A model generated the notes under the pieces. That model was not told where the DNA came from. It did not search any database and worked only from the letters and a program-made list of their open reading frames with translations. Source: Marinomonas pontica (GTDB lineage: Bacteria; Pseudomonadota; Gammaproteobacteria; Pseudomonadales; Marinomonadaceae). From it: 64,000 bases of DNA. The position numbers and the translations under genes were made by a program. How positions within the stretch are numbered: position 1 is the first letter of the stretch; every line of letters starts with the position of its first letter. The stretch lies in NCBI RefSeq assembly GCF_026191375.1, contig NZ_JAODTL010000054.1, positions 1-64,000 of the forward strand. Reading direction: 5' to 3'. Of this stretch, positions 38,243-48,585 are shown piece by piece.

Positions 38243-38884
38243 CTATCGATATAATTGATGTTGCTCTATGTAATTCTGAACGGGCTCTGGTAAAAGGTAA
38301 GCAATAGACTCATTTTTTCGAGCTAACCCTCTGATCATACTAGAGGATATTCCCAAAGGAGTGAGTGTTTCAAACCAGATTCGCCCTGAGGGCGCGCATT
38401 GTAACTCATGCGGTGAGGCGGCACGATAGTTTTCGCAAAAACCACTCAATTCAGAGATTAAATCGGGCTCCCAACCTGGACGAGACACCACCAACAAATG
38501 CGCATATTGAATAATTTTTTGCCAATCATGCCATGTAGGAAGGGACAAAAAGCTGTCCATTCCCAACACCATAATAAGTGGCTCATTTGGCCCCATTTCT
38601 GCCCTAAGGTCACGTAACGTATCAATACTATAGCTAGGACCTTCGCGATCAATTTCTCTAGAATCAACACTTAAACGAGCATCACCAGACATGGCCAGCT
38701 TTACCATATCAAGCCTTTGCTGAGGCATGACACTTGGCCGATCTTTATGCACTGGCTGAAAACAAGGAATCAACTTCAAAGCCGAATAATGATAACGGTC
38801 CAAAATCTCAACCGCTGTTCTAAGATGGCCATTATGAACAGGATCAAATGTCCCCCCCATAATGGCCAACCCAGCCGTTTTCAC
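38243..38884 (-). CDS. nadD: nicotinate-nucleotide adenylyltransferase
   Basis: Adenylates nicotinate mononucleotide in NAD synthesis. GTG start at 38884 is preceded by AAAAGGAAAT and gives 213 residues, equal to the E. coli enzyme; a GTG at 38923 would overlap proA. Motifs: IMGGTFDPVHNGHLR, MDSFLSLPTWHDWQ and LGISSSMIRGLARKNESI (ISSTxIR). It starts 13 bases after the proA stop. Confidence 0.95.
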   Translation of the reverse strand: MKTAGLAIMGGTFDPVHNGHLRTAVEILDRYHYSALKLIPCFQPVHKDRPSVMPQQRLDMVKLAMSGDARLSVDSREIDREGPSYSIDTLRDLRAEMGPNEPLIMVLGMDSFLSLPTWHDWQKIIQYAHLLVVSRPGWEPDLISELSGFCENYRAASPHELQCAPSGRIWFETLTPLGISSSMIRGLARKNESIAYLLPEPVQNYIEQHQLYR

Positions 38885-38897
38885 ATTTCCTTTTGCG

Positions 38898-40157
38898 TTA
38901 ATTGTCACGAGTATGACCGTCACCCAACACTATATACTTTTGACTGGTTAAACCAATCAGCCCAACTGGCCCACGAGCGTGTATTTTATCCGTTGAAATA
39001 CCAATTTCCGCACCCAAGCCATATTCAAAACCATCCGCAAAGGCCGTAGATGCGTTAACCATGACAGAAGAAGAATCCACTTCGGTCATGAACGCACGCG
39101 TTTTTGAATAATTACAGGAAACAATGGCGTCCGAGTGATGTGAACCATACTGATTAATGTGCGCAATGGCTTCATCAATATCAGACACGACTTTCACAGA
39201 CAGTTTTGGCGCGAGGTATTCGGTAAACCAATCCTCCTCCGTCGCTCTTCCAATTGCGGAAGAAAAAGCCTGTGAAGCCTCACACCCAACTAACTCGACC
39301 CCTTTTTCTGTGTAGGCAGCAACAAGCCTTGGTAAGATCTCGCCAACAACCGATTGATGAATCAACAACGACTCCATTGCATTACACACACCATAGCGAC
39401 GTGTTTTCGCGTTTAACGCAATGTTAAATGCTTTTTCTAAATCTGCTTCATCATCAATATAGACATGACAATTGCCATCAAGATGCTTAATAACAGGCAC
39501 CCTTGCATCCTTACTAATACGCTCAATTAACCCTTTGCCACCTCGCGGAACGATCACATCCACAAATTCAGGCATAGTGATCAATTTACCAACCGCATCA
39601 CGATCTGTCGTGTTCAAGACTTGTACGGCAAACTCTGGTAAACCAACGGCTTTCAATCCTTCAGACACCGCCTCTGCAATGGCCTGATTTGAATAAAATG
39701 CTTCTGAGCCGCCACGCAAAATAGTGGCATTACCCGATTTCAGACACAAACTAGCAGCATCAATGGTGACATTAGGACGAGACTCATAAATAATCCCCAC
39801 CACACCTAAAGGAACACGCATTTTACCCAACTGAATACCAGAAGGACGGAATACCATGTCTGTGATTTCGCCAACAGGGTCCGGCAAAGCAGCGACCTGA
39901 CGCAAACCTTCAATCATGCCATCAATACGTGCATCATCCAGACGCAACCGATCAATCAACGCCGCATCAAGGCCTTTCTCTTCGCCACTATCTAAGTCCT
40001 TAGCGTTCTCTAATATCAATCGAGGTCGTGCAACTTCCAAAGCATCAGCCATGGCAAACAAAGCCATATTTTTTTGCTCTGTGGATGCTTTAGCAAGAAG
40101 ACGCGAAGCCGCCCTAGCTTGCTGACCAATTTGATTCATATAAGATTCTAAGGACAT
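38898..40157 (-). CDS. proA: gamma-glutamyl phosphate reductase
   Basis: NADPH-dependent second step of proline synthesis. 419 residues of the aldehyde dehydrogenase fold: [33 protein letters not shown], active Cys in [18 protein letters not shown], and [25 protein letters not shown]. First gene of the run proA-nadD-rsfS-rlmH; proB is elsewhere. Confidence 0.96.
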   Translation of the reverse strand: MSLESYMNQIGQQARAASRLLAKASTEQKNMALFAMADALEVARPRLILENAKDLDSGEEKGLDAALIDRLRLDDARIDGMIEGLRQVAALPDPVGEITDMVFRPSGIQLGKMRVPLGVVGIIYESRPNVTIDAASLCLKSGNATILRGGSEAFYSNQAIAEAVSEGLKAVGLPEFAVQVLNTTDRDAVGKLITMPEFVDVIVPRGGKGLIERISKDARVPVIKHLDGNCHVYIDDEADLEKAFNIALNAKTRRYGVCNAMESLLIHQSVVGEILPRLVAAYTEKGVELVGCEASQAFSSAIGRATEEDWFTEYLAPKLSVKVVSDIDEAIAHINQYGSHHSDAIVSCNYSKTRAFMTEVDSSSVMVNASTAFADGFEYGLGAEIGISTDKIHARGPVGLIGLTSQKYIVLGDGHTRDN

Positions 40158-40288
40158 TTTTAATCTCTATTAAAAGTAAAAAAACAGACAACAGACCAGC
40201 AAATAAATCGCGATCTCTTAAACCAAGACAGTATACTACCACAATATTTTTATTCATTTAGTGCCGATTTTTACGAAAGGATCTTCCA

Positions 40289-41023
40289 TTGTCATCCCCT
40301 AACTCTTTCACCCTATCTACCATTGGCATCGTTCACTCCTGTTACAAAGAAAAGTTTGGCATCCCTCGCCAACCAGGTTTAGTGACAGAGGCCACCGCAA
40401 AAATAGAACTTCTTCCGCCTTACAATCGCCTTGATGTATTAGATGGACTTGATGGTTTTTCACATATCTGGATACAGTTTATTTTCCATGCCTGCATAAC
40501 CGAAAATTGGAAAGCAAAAATACGCCCTCCCCGCTTGGGTGGGAAAATAAAAATGGGGATATTCGCCACTCGCGCTACACACAGACCCAATCCAATAGGC
40601 CTGTCCGTGGTAAAAATAGGTCGTATATATCAAGAAAAACAAAAAATATTCATCGATTTACACGGAGCAGACTTACTTGATGGAACCCCCGTTCTAGACA
40701 TTAAACCCTACCTGCCCTACGCAGACAGCATCACTGATGCCAAAGGTGGCTTTGCACCAACACCAAGCCAGTCACCCAAGAAACCCGTAATCTTTTCCGA
40801 ACAAGCAAAAACACAATGCGAGCAGTATCAAAGTTTGCACAAAAGAGAGATAAGCACTTTAATTGAACAAATAGTAGAGCAAGATCCAAGACCTTCTTAT
40901 TTGTCAGAGCAGACACACAGAGAGCATGGCATAAAACTTTGGGACATTAATGTAAAATGGTGCGCAAGAAACGATCACTTTGAAATTCTTAGAATTGAAC
41001 AAGAGCAAGAGAGCATGACATGA
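40289..41023 (+). CDS. trmO: tRNA (t6A37) N6-methyltransferase
   Basis: Methylates threonylcarbamoyladenosine 37 of tRNA-Thr (YaeB/TsaA). 244 residues: STIGIVHSCYKEKFGIPRQP, GFSHIWIQFIFH, the SAM-binding TRATHRPNPIGLSVVKI and DIKPYLPYADSI. It uses a TTG start with AAAGGAT about 9 bases upstream; no better ATG is in frame. Divergent from proA. Its stop overlaps the next start (ATGA). Confidence 0.93.
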   Translation: MSSPNSFTLSTIGIVHSCYKEKFGIPRQPGLVTEATAKIELLPPYNRLDVLDGLDGFSHIWIQFIFHACITENWKAKIRPPRLGGKIKMGIFATRATHRPNPIGLSVVKIGRIYQEKQKIFIDLHGADLLDGTPVLDIKPYLPYADSITDAKGGFAPTPSQSPKKPVIFSEQAKTQCEQYQSLHKREISTLIEQIVEQDPRPSYLSEQTHREHGIKLWDINVKWCARNDHFEILRIEQEQESMT

Positions 41024-41268
41024 ATAAAAAGCAGTTTTTGAACACATATAAAACGGTCGATAAATTAAATAAAGAAACCCAAAAAACTGCCGAAAAACCG
41101 CCACTTTACCGCTCTAAAGACGATGAGCGCCTTATTAAAGACTTTCATTACGCAAAATTCCAAAAAAACCTACACAACACACAGCAAAGCAATGCATTAA
41201 AAGCACTACTGAATAAAAAAGATTGGAGCGAAGAGGACACCGAAACATTACTGGCGGCATTGCGTTAA
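41020..41268 (+). CDS. small basic hypothetical protein coupled to trmO
   Basis: 82 residues, Lys- and Asn-rich (MNKKQFLNTYKTVDKLNKE, then PPLYRSKDDERLIKDFHYAKF and DWSEEDTETLLAALR). No signal or membrane segment. ATGA overlap with trmO and a shared terminator suggest it is a real, cotranslated gene. I do not recognise a family. Confidence 0.65.
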   Translation: MNKKQFLNTYKTVDKLNKETQKTAEKPPLYRSKDDERLIKDFHYAKFQKNLHNTQQSNALKALLNKKDWSEEDTETLLAALR

Positions 41269-41354
41269 CAAAATATACACAGCAACTATACCCATGGTTA
41301 TCCACATGTTATGTGTATAGTTTTCCTGTCAATAATTTCAAAAAAATATGTAAA

Positions 41355-41382
41355 AAAAAGCGGACCTAAGTCCGCTTTTTTA
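41355..41382. terminator. bidirectional terminator between trmO operon and rpsA
   Basis: AGCGGAC/GTCCGCT stem with a CTAA loop, flanked by A and T runs on both sides, so it can serve both converging transcripts. Confidence 0.9.
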
Positions 41383-41401
41383 TAACAGCAAGAATCAAAA
41401 C

Positions 41402-43084
41402 TTAGTTTTGGTTCTCTAGTTGCGCTTTGATCAAATCACCGATAGTGGTAGGACCATTTGCTTCAACTTGTTGCTTCTCAGAATGAGATTTCAACGCTGC
41501 TTTTTCTTCAGTAGCATCTTTCTGCTTGATAGAAAGAGTGATAGTGCGAGCTTTACGATCAACATTGATGATCGCTGCTTCTACTTTATCGCCTTCTTTC
41601 AATGCAGTTGTTGCATCTTCAATACGCTCACGGCTGATTTCAGATACTTTCAAAGTAGCTTCAACGCCTTCAGCAAGAACAACAACAGCGCCTTTTGCAT
41701 CAACTTCAGAAACAGTACCGTTTACGATAGTGCCTTTGTCATTTTCAGCAACGAAAGCTAGGAACGGATCTTCTTCTAGTTGTTTAACACCTAGAGAAAT
41801 ACGCTCACGCTCAGCATCGATAGACAATACAACTGTTTCTAGCATATCGCCTTTCTTGTATTGACGAACTGCTTCTTCACCAGTTTCGTCCCAAGATAGG
41901 TCAGATAAGTGAACAAGACCGTCGATACCGCCATCAAGACCAATGAACACACCAAAGTCAGTGATAGACTTGATTGCGCCAGAGATTTTGTCGCCTTTAT
42001 TGAAAGAAGTAGCAAACTCTTCCCATGGGTTCATTGTGCACTGCTTGATACCCAAAGAAATACGACGACGCTCTTCATCGATGTCAAGAACCATAACTTC
42101 AACTTCATCACCAATCTGAACAACTTTAGATGGGTGAATGTTTTTGTTAGTCCAATCCATTTCAGAAACGTGTACTAGACCTTCTACGCCTTCTTCAAGC
42201 TCAGCGAAGCAGCCGTAATCAGTCAAGTTAGTTACTTTAGCAGTTACTTTAGTGTTTTCTGGGTAACGAGCTTTGATAGCTACCCATGGATCTTCACCCA
42301 ACTGCTTAAGACCTAGAGATACACGGTTACGCTCGCGGTCGAATTTAAGAACTTTAACGTCGATTTCATCACCAACAGCAATGATTTCGCTTGGGTGCTT
42401 AATGCGTTTCCAAGCCATATCAGTGATGTGTAGAAGACCATCAACACCACCAAGATCAACGAAAGCACCGTAATCAGTAAGATTCTTAACGATACCTTTA
42501 ACTTCTTGACCTTCTTCAAGAGAAGCAAGCAATGTTTCGCGTTCAGCGCTGTTTGTCGCTTCCATAACGGCACGACGAGAAACAACAACGTTGTTACGTT
42601 TTTGATCAAGCTTGATAAGTTTGAACTCTAGATCCACACCTTCTAGGTGAGACGTGTCGCGGATTGGGCGAACATCTACCAAAGAGCCAGGCAAGAAAGC
42701 ACGGATGTTAGCGATATCAACTGTGAAGCCACCTTTAACTTTACCGTTGATAACACCGTGAACGATGGCATTTTCTTCGTAAGCTTTTTCAAGAACAGAC
42801 CAAGTTTCTGCACGTTTAGCTTTTTCACGAGACAATTTAGTCTCACCGAAACCATCTTCAACAGCGTCAAGTGCAACTTTAACTTCGTCACCGATGTTTA
42901 AGTTGAACTCACCACTTTCCGTTAGGAACTGAGAACGAGGAATTACGCCTTCAGATTTAAGACCTGCATGAACAGTTACCCATTCACTGTCAATATCAAC
43001 AATGATACCAGTAACAATTGAGCCTGGCGCCATTTCGACGGTTAACAGGCTTTCTTCAAACAGTTCTGCGAAGCTTTGAGTCAT
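41402..43084 (-). CDS. rpsA: 30S ribosomal protein S1
   Basis: 560 residues with six S1/OB repeats; it binds mRNA leaders and helps initiation. The first two repeats are divergent ([35 protein letters not shown]) and the later four have the classical [19 protein letters not shown] motif. Normal gammaproteobacterial length. Downstream of cmk as usual, but ihfB does not follow. Its leader shows hairpins that may allow autocontrol. Confidence 0.98.
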   Translation of the reverse strand: MTQSFAELFEESLLTVEMAPGSIVTGIIVDIDSEWVTVHAGLKSEGVIPRSQFLTESGEFNLNIGDEVKVALDAVEDGFGETKLSREKAKRAETWSVLEKAYEENAIVHGVINGKVKGGFTVDIANIRAFLPGSLVDVRPIRDTSHLEGVDLEFKLIKLDQKRNNVVVSRRAVMEATNSAERETLLASLEEGQEVKGIVKNLTDYGAFVDLGGVDGLLHITDMAWKRIKHPSEIIAVGDEIDVKVLKFDRERNRVSLGLKQLGEDPWVAIKARYPENTKVTAKVTNLTDYGCFAELEEGVEGLVHVSEMDWTNKNIHPSKVVQIGDEVEVMVLDIDEERRRISLGIKQCTMNPWEEFATSFNKGDKISGAIKSITDFGVFIGLDGGIDGLVHLSDLSWDETGEEAVRQYKKGDMLETVVLSIDAERERISLGVKQLEEDPFLAFVAENDKGTIVNGTVSEVDAKGAVVVLAEGVEATLKVSEISRERIEDATTALKEGDKVEAAIINVDRKARTITLSIKQKDATEEKAALKSHSEKQQVEANGPTTIGDLIKAQLENQN

Positions 43085-43102
43085 TGTATTTCCTATATAG
43101 TC

Positions 43103-43188
43103 GGCCTATTAAAAGAGCTAGGCCTTATCCACACTGCCAGCAAATGTGGGTCAATTTTTTTGGATGATGCGACAAAGGCTTGCTGGCA
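43103..43188 (-). promoter_or_regulatory. structured rpsA leader, candidate autoregulatory element
   Basis: Two paired elements lie in the 181-base cmk-rpsA gap on the rpsA strand. A TGCCAGCAA/TTGCTGGCA stem (43135-43143 with 43180-43188) closes a 36-base loop, and GGCCTA/TAGGCC (43103-43124) sits just upstream of the ribosome site. E. coli rpsA has a multi-hairpin leader used for S1 autoregulation; a similar role is inferred. Confidence 0.55.
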
Positions 43189-43265
43189 CCCTTGCCGACT
43201 TGAATAACATTTAATCTATTCTAGCACAATTTGGCTAAAAAAAAGTAGACGCAAAAAAGAACAGA

Positions 43266-43949
43266 TTATACAAGACCGGCTTTTACGGTTTCCGCAAAAA
43301 TCATCTCGACAACCTGCTCTATCGTCAAATCTGTACTGTCGATAACTAACGCGCCTGCCGCTGGGACAAGAGGAGCAATGGCTCTATTGGCGTCACGCTC
43401 ATCACGTTCTTTAATCGTTTTTACAAGTTCTTCTAGGTTAACAGCTTCGCCTTTTTGCTGCAATTGCTGCAAACGTCTTTGTGCTCGTTCTTCCGCTGAA
43501 GCGGTTAAAAACACTTTTATTTGAGCAGAAGGAAAAACCACTGTCCCCATATCTCGTCCATCAGCCACCAAACCTGGCGCTTGCGAGAAAGCGCGTTGAC
43601 GCAACAACAACCCTTCACGAACCTCTGGAATAGCCGCTAACTTAGACGCTGAGTTGCCAACTTCCTCCGTTCGAATGGCTTGTGTTACTACTTCGCCTTC
43701 CAAAATAATATCAACACGGCCTTCTTCAGATTGCTTAAACTGAATATCCAAATGCTCTGCAAGAACTTTCAACATATCCACATCATCTGCAGACATGCCA
43801 TGATGCGACACAGCAAGAGCAAGCAATCGATACAAAGCACCACTATCAAGTATGTGCCACCCCAGCTTTTCTGCGATCAATTGACTTACAGTGCCCTTAC
43901 CCGCACCACTTGGACCATCAATCGTAATAACTGGGCCTTGGTTGATCAT
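43266..43949 (-). CDS. cmk: cytidylate kinase
   Basis: Phosphorylates CMP and dCMP. 227 residues with P-loop [44 protein letters not shown] and the [16 protein letters not shown] lid-side motif. Between the tyrA-aroA gene and rpsA, the common gammaproteobacterial order. Confidence 0.97.
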   Translation of the reverse strand: MINQGPVITIDGPSGAGKGTVSQLIAEKLGWHILDSGALYRLLALAVSHHGMSADDVDMLKVLAEHLDIQFKQSEEGRVDIILEGEVVTQAIRTEEVGNSASKLAAIPEVREGLLLRQRAFSQAPGLVADGRDMGTVVFPSAQIKVFLTASAEERAQRRLQQLQQKGEAVNLEELVKTIKERDERDANRAIAPLVPAAGALVIDSTDLTIEQVVEMIFAETVKAGLV

Positions 43950-43968
43950 AACTATTCCTCTTAAAAAA

Positions 43969-46190
43969 CTACTGCGTTACCGAGCAATGAAAACCTAATT
44001 GCATCGCAACGCTCTCCAACTCATTAAATTCTTCTAATAATTTTTGACAATCATTTACTTTTGTTACGGACTGACTACGCGCACCCAATAAAAGCATAGC
44101 AAGAGCCAACTTATCATCGCCTGCACAGTCCAATTCACCACCCTGTGGAAGACCTCCTGTAATTAATAAATCACCCTCATCATGAGCACAAACAATACTC
44201 ATCTGTTCTAGCGCGTCAACAATCGCCAACACCCTGTCTTCACAATAATATGGCAATGCGCCGATTCCCTTAATACGACTATCACCTTTGGCGTACGCTG
44301 CAGCAACACACAGTAAAGGAAGCTCATCTCTAAATTGGTAACACTGCTCAACCGACAATTCAAAGGCATGCAACTCAGCAAATCCAGCTCGCACTTCACC
44401 TTCATAAAGTCCTGATTGCCCCCGCACGGGAAGCGTCACATCGGCACCCATAGATTTCAAAAGAGACAAGAAGGCAAAGGATACCGAGTCCAATCCAGCA
44501 TTACTTATCATCAACTCAGAGCCCGGCAGCAAATTGGCTAGTAGCACCAACCATAAGGTTTCATATTCATCGCCCGATAAAACAACATCCACCCCCTGCA
44601 AAGGCATTGGCTTAATGTCGAAGCCATCCTCCAAAGCAGACATATTTGCACCGAAGTACCGAAAAAGCACATCACTATGAGAAAGCGAACGCTGCGGTTG
44701 AACAACTCGACCTTTTTCAGGTGAATACAAAGCCGCTAAAAACGCCGCCATACGCAAACTTCCAGAAGCAGTTTTCAAGTATACCGACACATCCAACGAC
44801 ACGTTTGGCGACAATGACACAGGCAAACAATCTGCAACCTCCGAGACCACTTCTCCCCCCATCTTACGAATCAAGGAGAACAAATCACCCATTGGCTGAT
44901 TAAGCAGCCCCCCTTCCGCAACCACAGTGACAGGAAACTGCTGGCCAGCCAAAACCGGCAACAACAAATACAAGCTCTCACGTGATTGATGGACATTGAT
45001 TGGTGCGATCGGCGCTTTCAAACCGCGAAGACCCACGCCGTGAATTCGCAAAGAATCAACGGACGACTCCTCAATAACCACACCCATATCACGGAAGGCC
45101 TGCATTGTAATGCGAACATCTCCCGTCAAATCGATGTTTCTTATCTCACTCAACCCACTTGAAAGCGCCGCTATAGTAATAACTTTATGTGACAAAGATT
45201 TGTCACCCAGCAAAGAAATATCACCCTTGACCACAGAAGCAGGCAAGACAGAAACCGATACTGGCCGAACTTCTTTTGATGAACCGATTGTACGTTGCTC
45301 TAACAATCGAAGAAAATGATCTCGCGCAGACTTTGCACGGGTAAACACACCAAACATACTCGCGCCATCGCCCTGCTCAATCGCAGCACGCATGTCAGCA
45401 AGACGATCGGTAAAATGATCCAATGTCGCTAATGTGGCCTCTTTATTTGCCATAAAAACATCACGCCACATGACCGGATCACTGGACGCTATTCGAGTAA
45501 AGTCTCGAAAACCACCGGCGGCGAATTTAAATATGTCTTGGCTGCGCTCCCCATTGGCCAACGCATCCACCAAGGTATACGCCAGCAAATGCGGTAGATG
45601 ACTCGAGGAGGCAAGCACATGATCATGATGAACAACATCCATGCTCACCACATCCGCCCCGACTGAACGCCACAAGCGATGAAGACGATCCAATAAAACA
45701 GGATTACTGTCAGGCAAAGGAGTCACTATTGCCATGTGCTTTTCAAATAACAAAGAATTGGACGCTAAAACACCACTTTTCTCAGCACCAGCTATCGGAT
45801 GACCTGGAATAAAGTTCGCAGGAACAGTTCCAAAAACTCGGCGTGCCGACTCAATCACACTGCCTTTTGTCGACCCAACGTCCGTCAATAACGTATTTTC
45901 AGATAAAAGAGGCTTTAACTCTGTTAAAACCGACTCCATCGCTCTGACAGGAGTCGCCAGAATAATGACATCCATCTTAGAAATATACGTTTCCGTTAGC
46001 TCTGCTGGATAATCAATCACACCAGTAGAAACCCCGAGCGCCAACTCACTCTCACGGCGATCCACACCATAAAGCGTTGCCAGACCTCGCTCTTTTAATG
46101 CCTTAGCGAAAGAACCACCAATCATGCCAAGACCGATGATCATGACATTCCCAAATTTCTTTTTTCAGTTGACGTCACATCTACAGACAT
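43969..46190 (-). CDS. bifunctional TyrA-AroA fusion: prephenate dehydrogenase with a degenerate EPSP synthase-like domain
   Basis: About 740 residues. The TyrA half (about 1-300) looks active: [15 protein letters not shown] for [16 protein letters not shown] and [11 protein letters not shown]. The AroA half (about 315-740) keeps the fold but not the site: GDKSLSHK has Lys for Arg, the N(S/A)GTxxR motif reads QSRESLY, RPM reads QPM, SAQVKS reads SGSLRM, VKESDR reads YCEDR and DHRIAM reads DKLALAM. The Asp in RDELPLL stays. EPSP synthase activity is doubtful. The continuous frame starts at 46143, missing the first strand; an ATG at 46190 reaches it if the six-base T run (46160-46165) has one more base, giving [13 protein letters not shown]. 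Confidence 0.85.
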
Positions 46191-46238
46191 CCGAAATTCA
46201 TTTTCACCAGTCAAAGCACAACACTCTTTTTCAAATTA

Positions 46239-47362
46239 CTACAGTACCGCCACAGGGTAAGACCCCAACACTTTCACTTCCGAAGCTCGCTCGCGCAGCT
46301 CATCAATTACCGCACGGCACTCATCATCCAAATAATGCCCCACGAAATCGATGTAGAAGATATACCCCCAACGACTCATCAACGAAGGACGAGTTTCTAG
46401 CCGAGTCATATCCACACCGTGACGCTCAAACGCTTCGAGCAATCGATACAAAGCACCCGGCTCATTTTTCGCACTGATCAATAATGACGTTTTATCTTTA
46501 CCGCTCTGTGGAACCTCTTGATTGCCGACAATTAAGAATCGAGTGGTGTTATCAGGACGATCCTCAATGTTTGCGGAGACTTTTGTCAAACCATAAAGCT
46601 CACACGCCACTTCTCCCGCAATGGCCGCAATGGCGCGACCACTTCGGCCAGCCTCAGCCGCCAGACGCGCCGCCTCCGCATTAGAGCTTACAGCAACACG
46701 CTCTACATGAGGCCAGTATCGATCCAACCAAGCGCGACACTGAGCCAATGACTGCTGATGAGAATAAATATGAGTGACGTCTTCTGAATTGATATTCGGA
46801 CTCACTAGCAAGTGGTGGTGGATACGCTCTTCCACTTCACCACAAATTTTCAAACGCGAGTCACGAAAGCTATCCAAAGTATGATTAACAACACCTTCAG
46901 TCGAATTCTCCAACAGGAACAACGCCATAATTTGCCGCGCCAGACTCAACCTCACGAAAGACTTCATCAATTGCGGCCATAGGCGCACTGATAATAGACT
47001 TACCAAAGTGCTTTAGTGCCGCCTGCTGCGTGAACAGTACCTTCTGGCCCTAAAAACGCAATACGCATAGGCTTTTCAAGCGCCAAGCATGAAGACATGA
47101 CCTGACGAAATATCTTCGCCATCTCTTCATTACCCAAAGGGCCTTCGTTGCGCTCCATCACTCTACGCAACACTTGTGCTTCACGCTCTGGGCGATAAAA
47201 GACAACCGCCTCACCACCTTGTTCAGCCAATTTCACTTCGGCCACTTTTTGAGCGCAGCGAGCGCGTTCGTTGATCAACATCTGTATTTGCGAATCAATC
47301 GAGTCGATACGATCGCGCAACAATGGCAGCGTATCTGGTACTGCTTGCTTAGAATTCGACAT
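46239..47362 (-). CDS. pheA: chorismate mutase/prephenate dehydratase, two frameshifts in this sequence
   Basis: Two-step P-protein to phenylpyruvate, 373 residues when repaired. AroQ chorismate mutase first (LLRDRIDSIDSQIQMLINERARCA), then dehydratase and an ACT domain (LISAKNEPGALYRLLEAF, TRLETRPS for Phe feedback). An extra base at 47035 breaks FLGPEGTFTQQAALKHFG, and an extra base at 46910-46911 breaks GVVPVENSTEGVV; the middle piece lies in a third reading. Removing both gives the full protein. Between serC and tyrA-aroA; no hisC between them, unlike pseudomonads. Confidence 0.92.
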
Positions 47363-47402
47363 GCTATTTATTATCCGTAGAGGTTATTATCTTTAAAAAG
47401 TG

Positions 47403-48482
47403 TTATCCGTGACGCTGTTCAAAGCCACGCATAAAATCAATCAAAGCCTCAATCCCTTCCATAGGCATTGCGTTATATATACTTGCACGCATACCACCAA
47501 CAGAGCGATGACCAGCCAAAGTACGAAGGCCAGCGGCTTCAGACTCCTGCAAGAAAAGCGACTCAAGAGACTCGTCAGCCAAAATAAACGGCACATTCAT
47601 ACGAGATCGATACGCAGGCTCAACCGGATTTGAATAAAAATCACTAGAATCAATAAAATCGTATAACGCTTTTGCCTTACGAATGTTAACCGCCTCAATC
47701 GCCTCAACCCCCCTTGCGCTTCCAACCATTCAAACACTAAATCAGCCAAATAAATGGCAAACGTTGGCGGAGTGTTAATCATGGAGTCATTCGCTGCCAA
47801 ATTCGCAAAATTCCAGATTGACGGCAACTCGTCACTACTACGCGCCAACAAATCTTTGCGAATGATGCAGATCACAACACCAGCAGGACCAACATTTTTC
47901 TGCGCGCCCGCATAAATAACGCCATACTTACTGACATCAATTTTACGAGATAAAATAGTAGAAGACAGATCAGCAACGATGGGCAACGTCGTTTCAGGAA
48001 GATCAGCAAACTCCACACCACCAATGGTTTCATTTGGACAAATGTGAAGATAAGCCGCACTCTCATCCGGTTCAAGTGTAGAAAACTCAGGAACGGTCGT
48101 GTAATTCTGCTCTTTAGAAGAACCGACCACTTTTACATTTGTGTATCTTTTCGCTTCTTTGATTGCTTTTGTGGACCAAGCGCCCGTATCCAAGAAACAA
48201 GCCGAGTCATAGCCGTTTGCTAAATTTGCTGGAATCTGAGCAAATAAAGTTGACGCCCCACCTTGAACAAACAACACTTCATAATCATCGTTAATATCAA
48301 GCAAACGTTTTAAACGTGCTTTTGCTGATGCCAAGATAGACATAAATTCATCACTGCGATGACTCATTTCCATCACAGACACACCAGCACCGTGCCAATC
48401 CAACATTTCAGCCTGCGCTTTTTTCAAAACGGCTTCTGGCAAGAGCGGCTGGACCAGAACAAAAATTATATACTCGGCTCAT
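47403..48482 (-). CDS. serC: phosphoserine aminotransferase, two frameshifts in this sequence
   Basis: PLP aminotransferase of serine and B6 synthesis, 359 residues when repaired. True start is the ATG at 48482 (AGAGGT upstream), giving [19 protein letters not shown] once an extra base near 48443 is removed. The PLP Lys is in [13 protein letters not shown] second break is in a run of six C (about 47710); a seventh restores [17 protein letters not shown]. The C-terminal part includes [23 protein letters not shown]. Two compensating indels keep the total length. Confidence 0.93.
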
Positions 48483-48552
48483 CCTGCTTATTTACCTCTA
48501 GTATTTTCAGGAGTTACTTTACAAGAACAATTTACAACAACGATCTACAACA

Positions 48553-48580
48553 AAAGCGACGCACCTAAGTGCGTCGCTTT
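48553..48580 (-). terminator. terminator after gyrA
   Basis: GCGACGCAC/GTGCGTCGC stem with a TTAG loop, followed on the minus strand by TTTTGTTG, just after the gyrA stop. Confidence 0.8.
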
Positions 48581-48585
48581 ATTAT

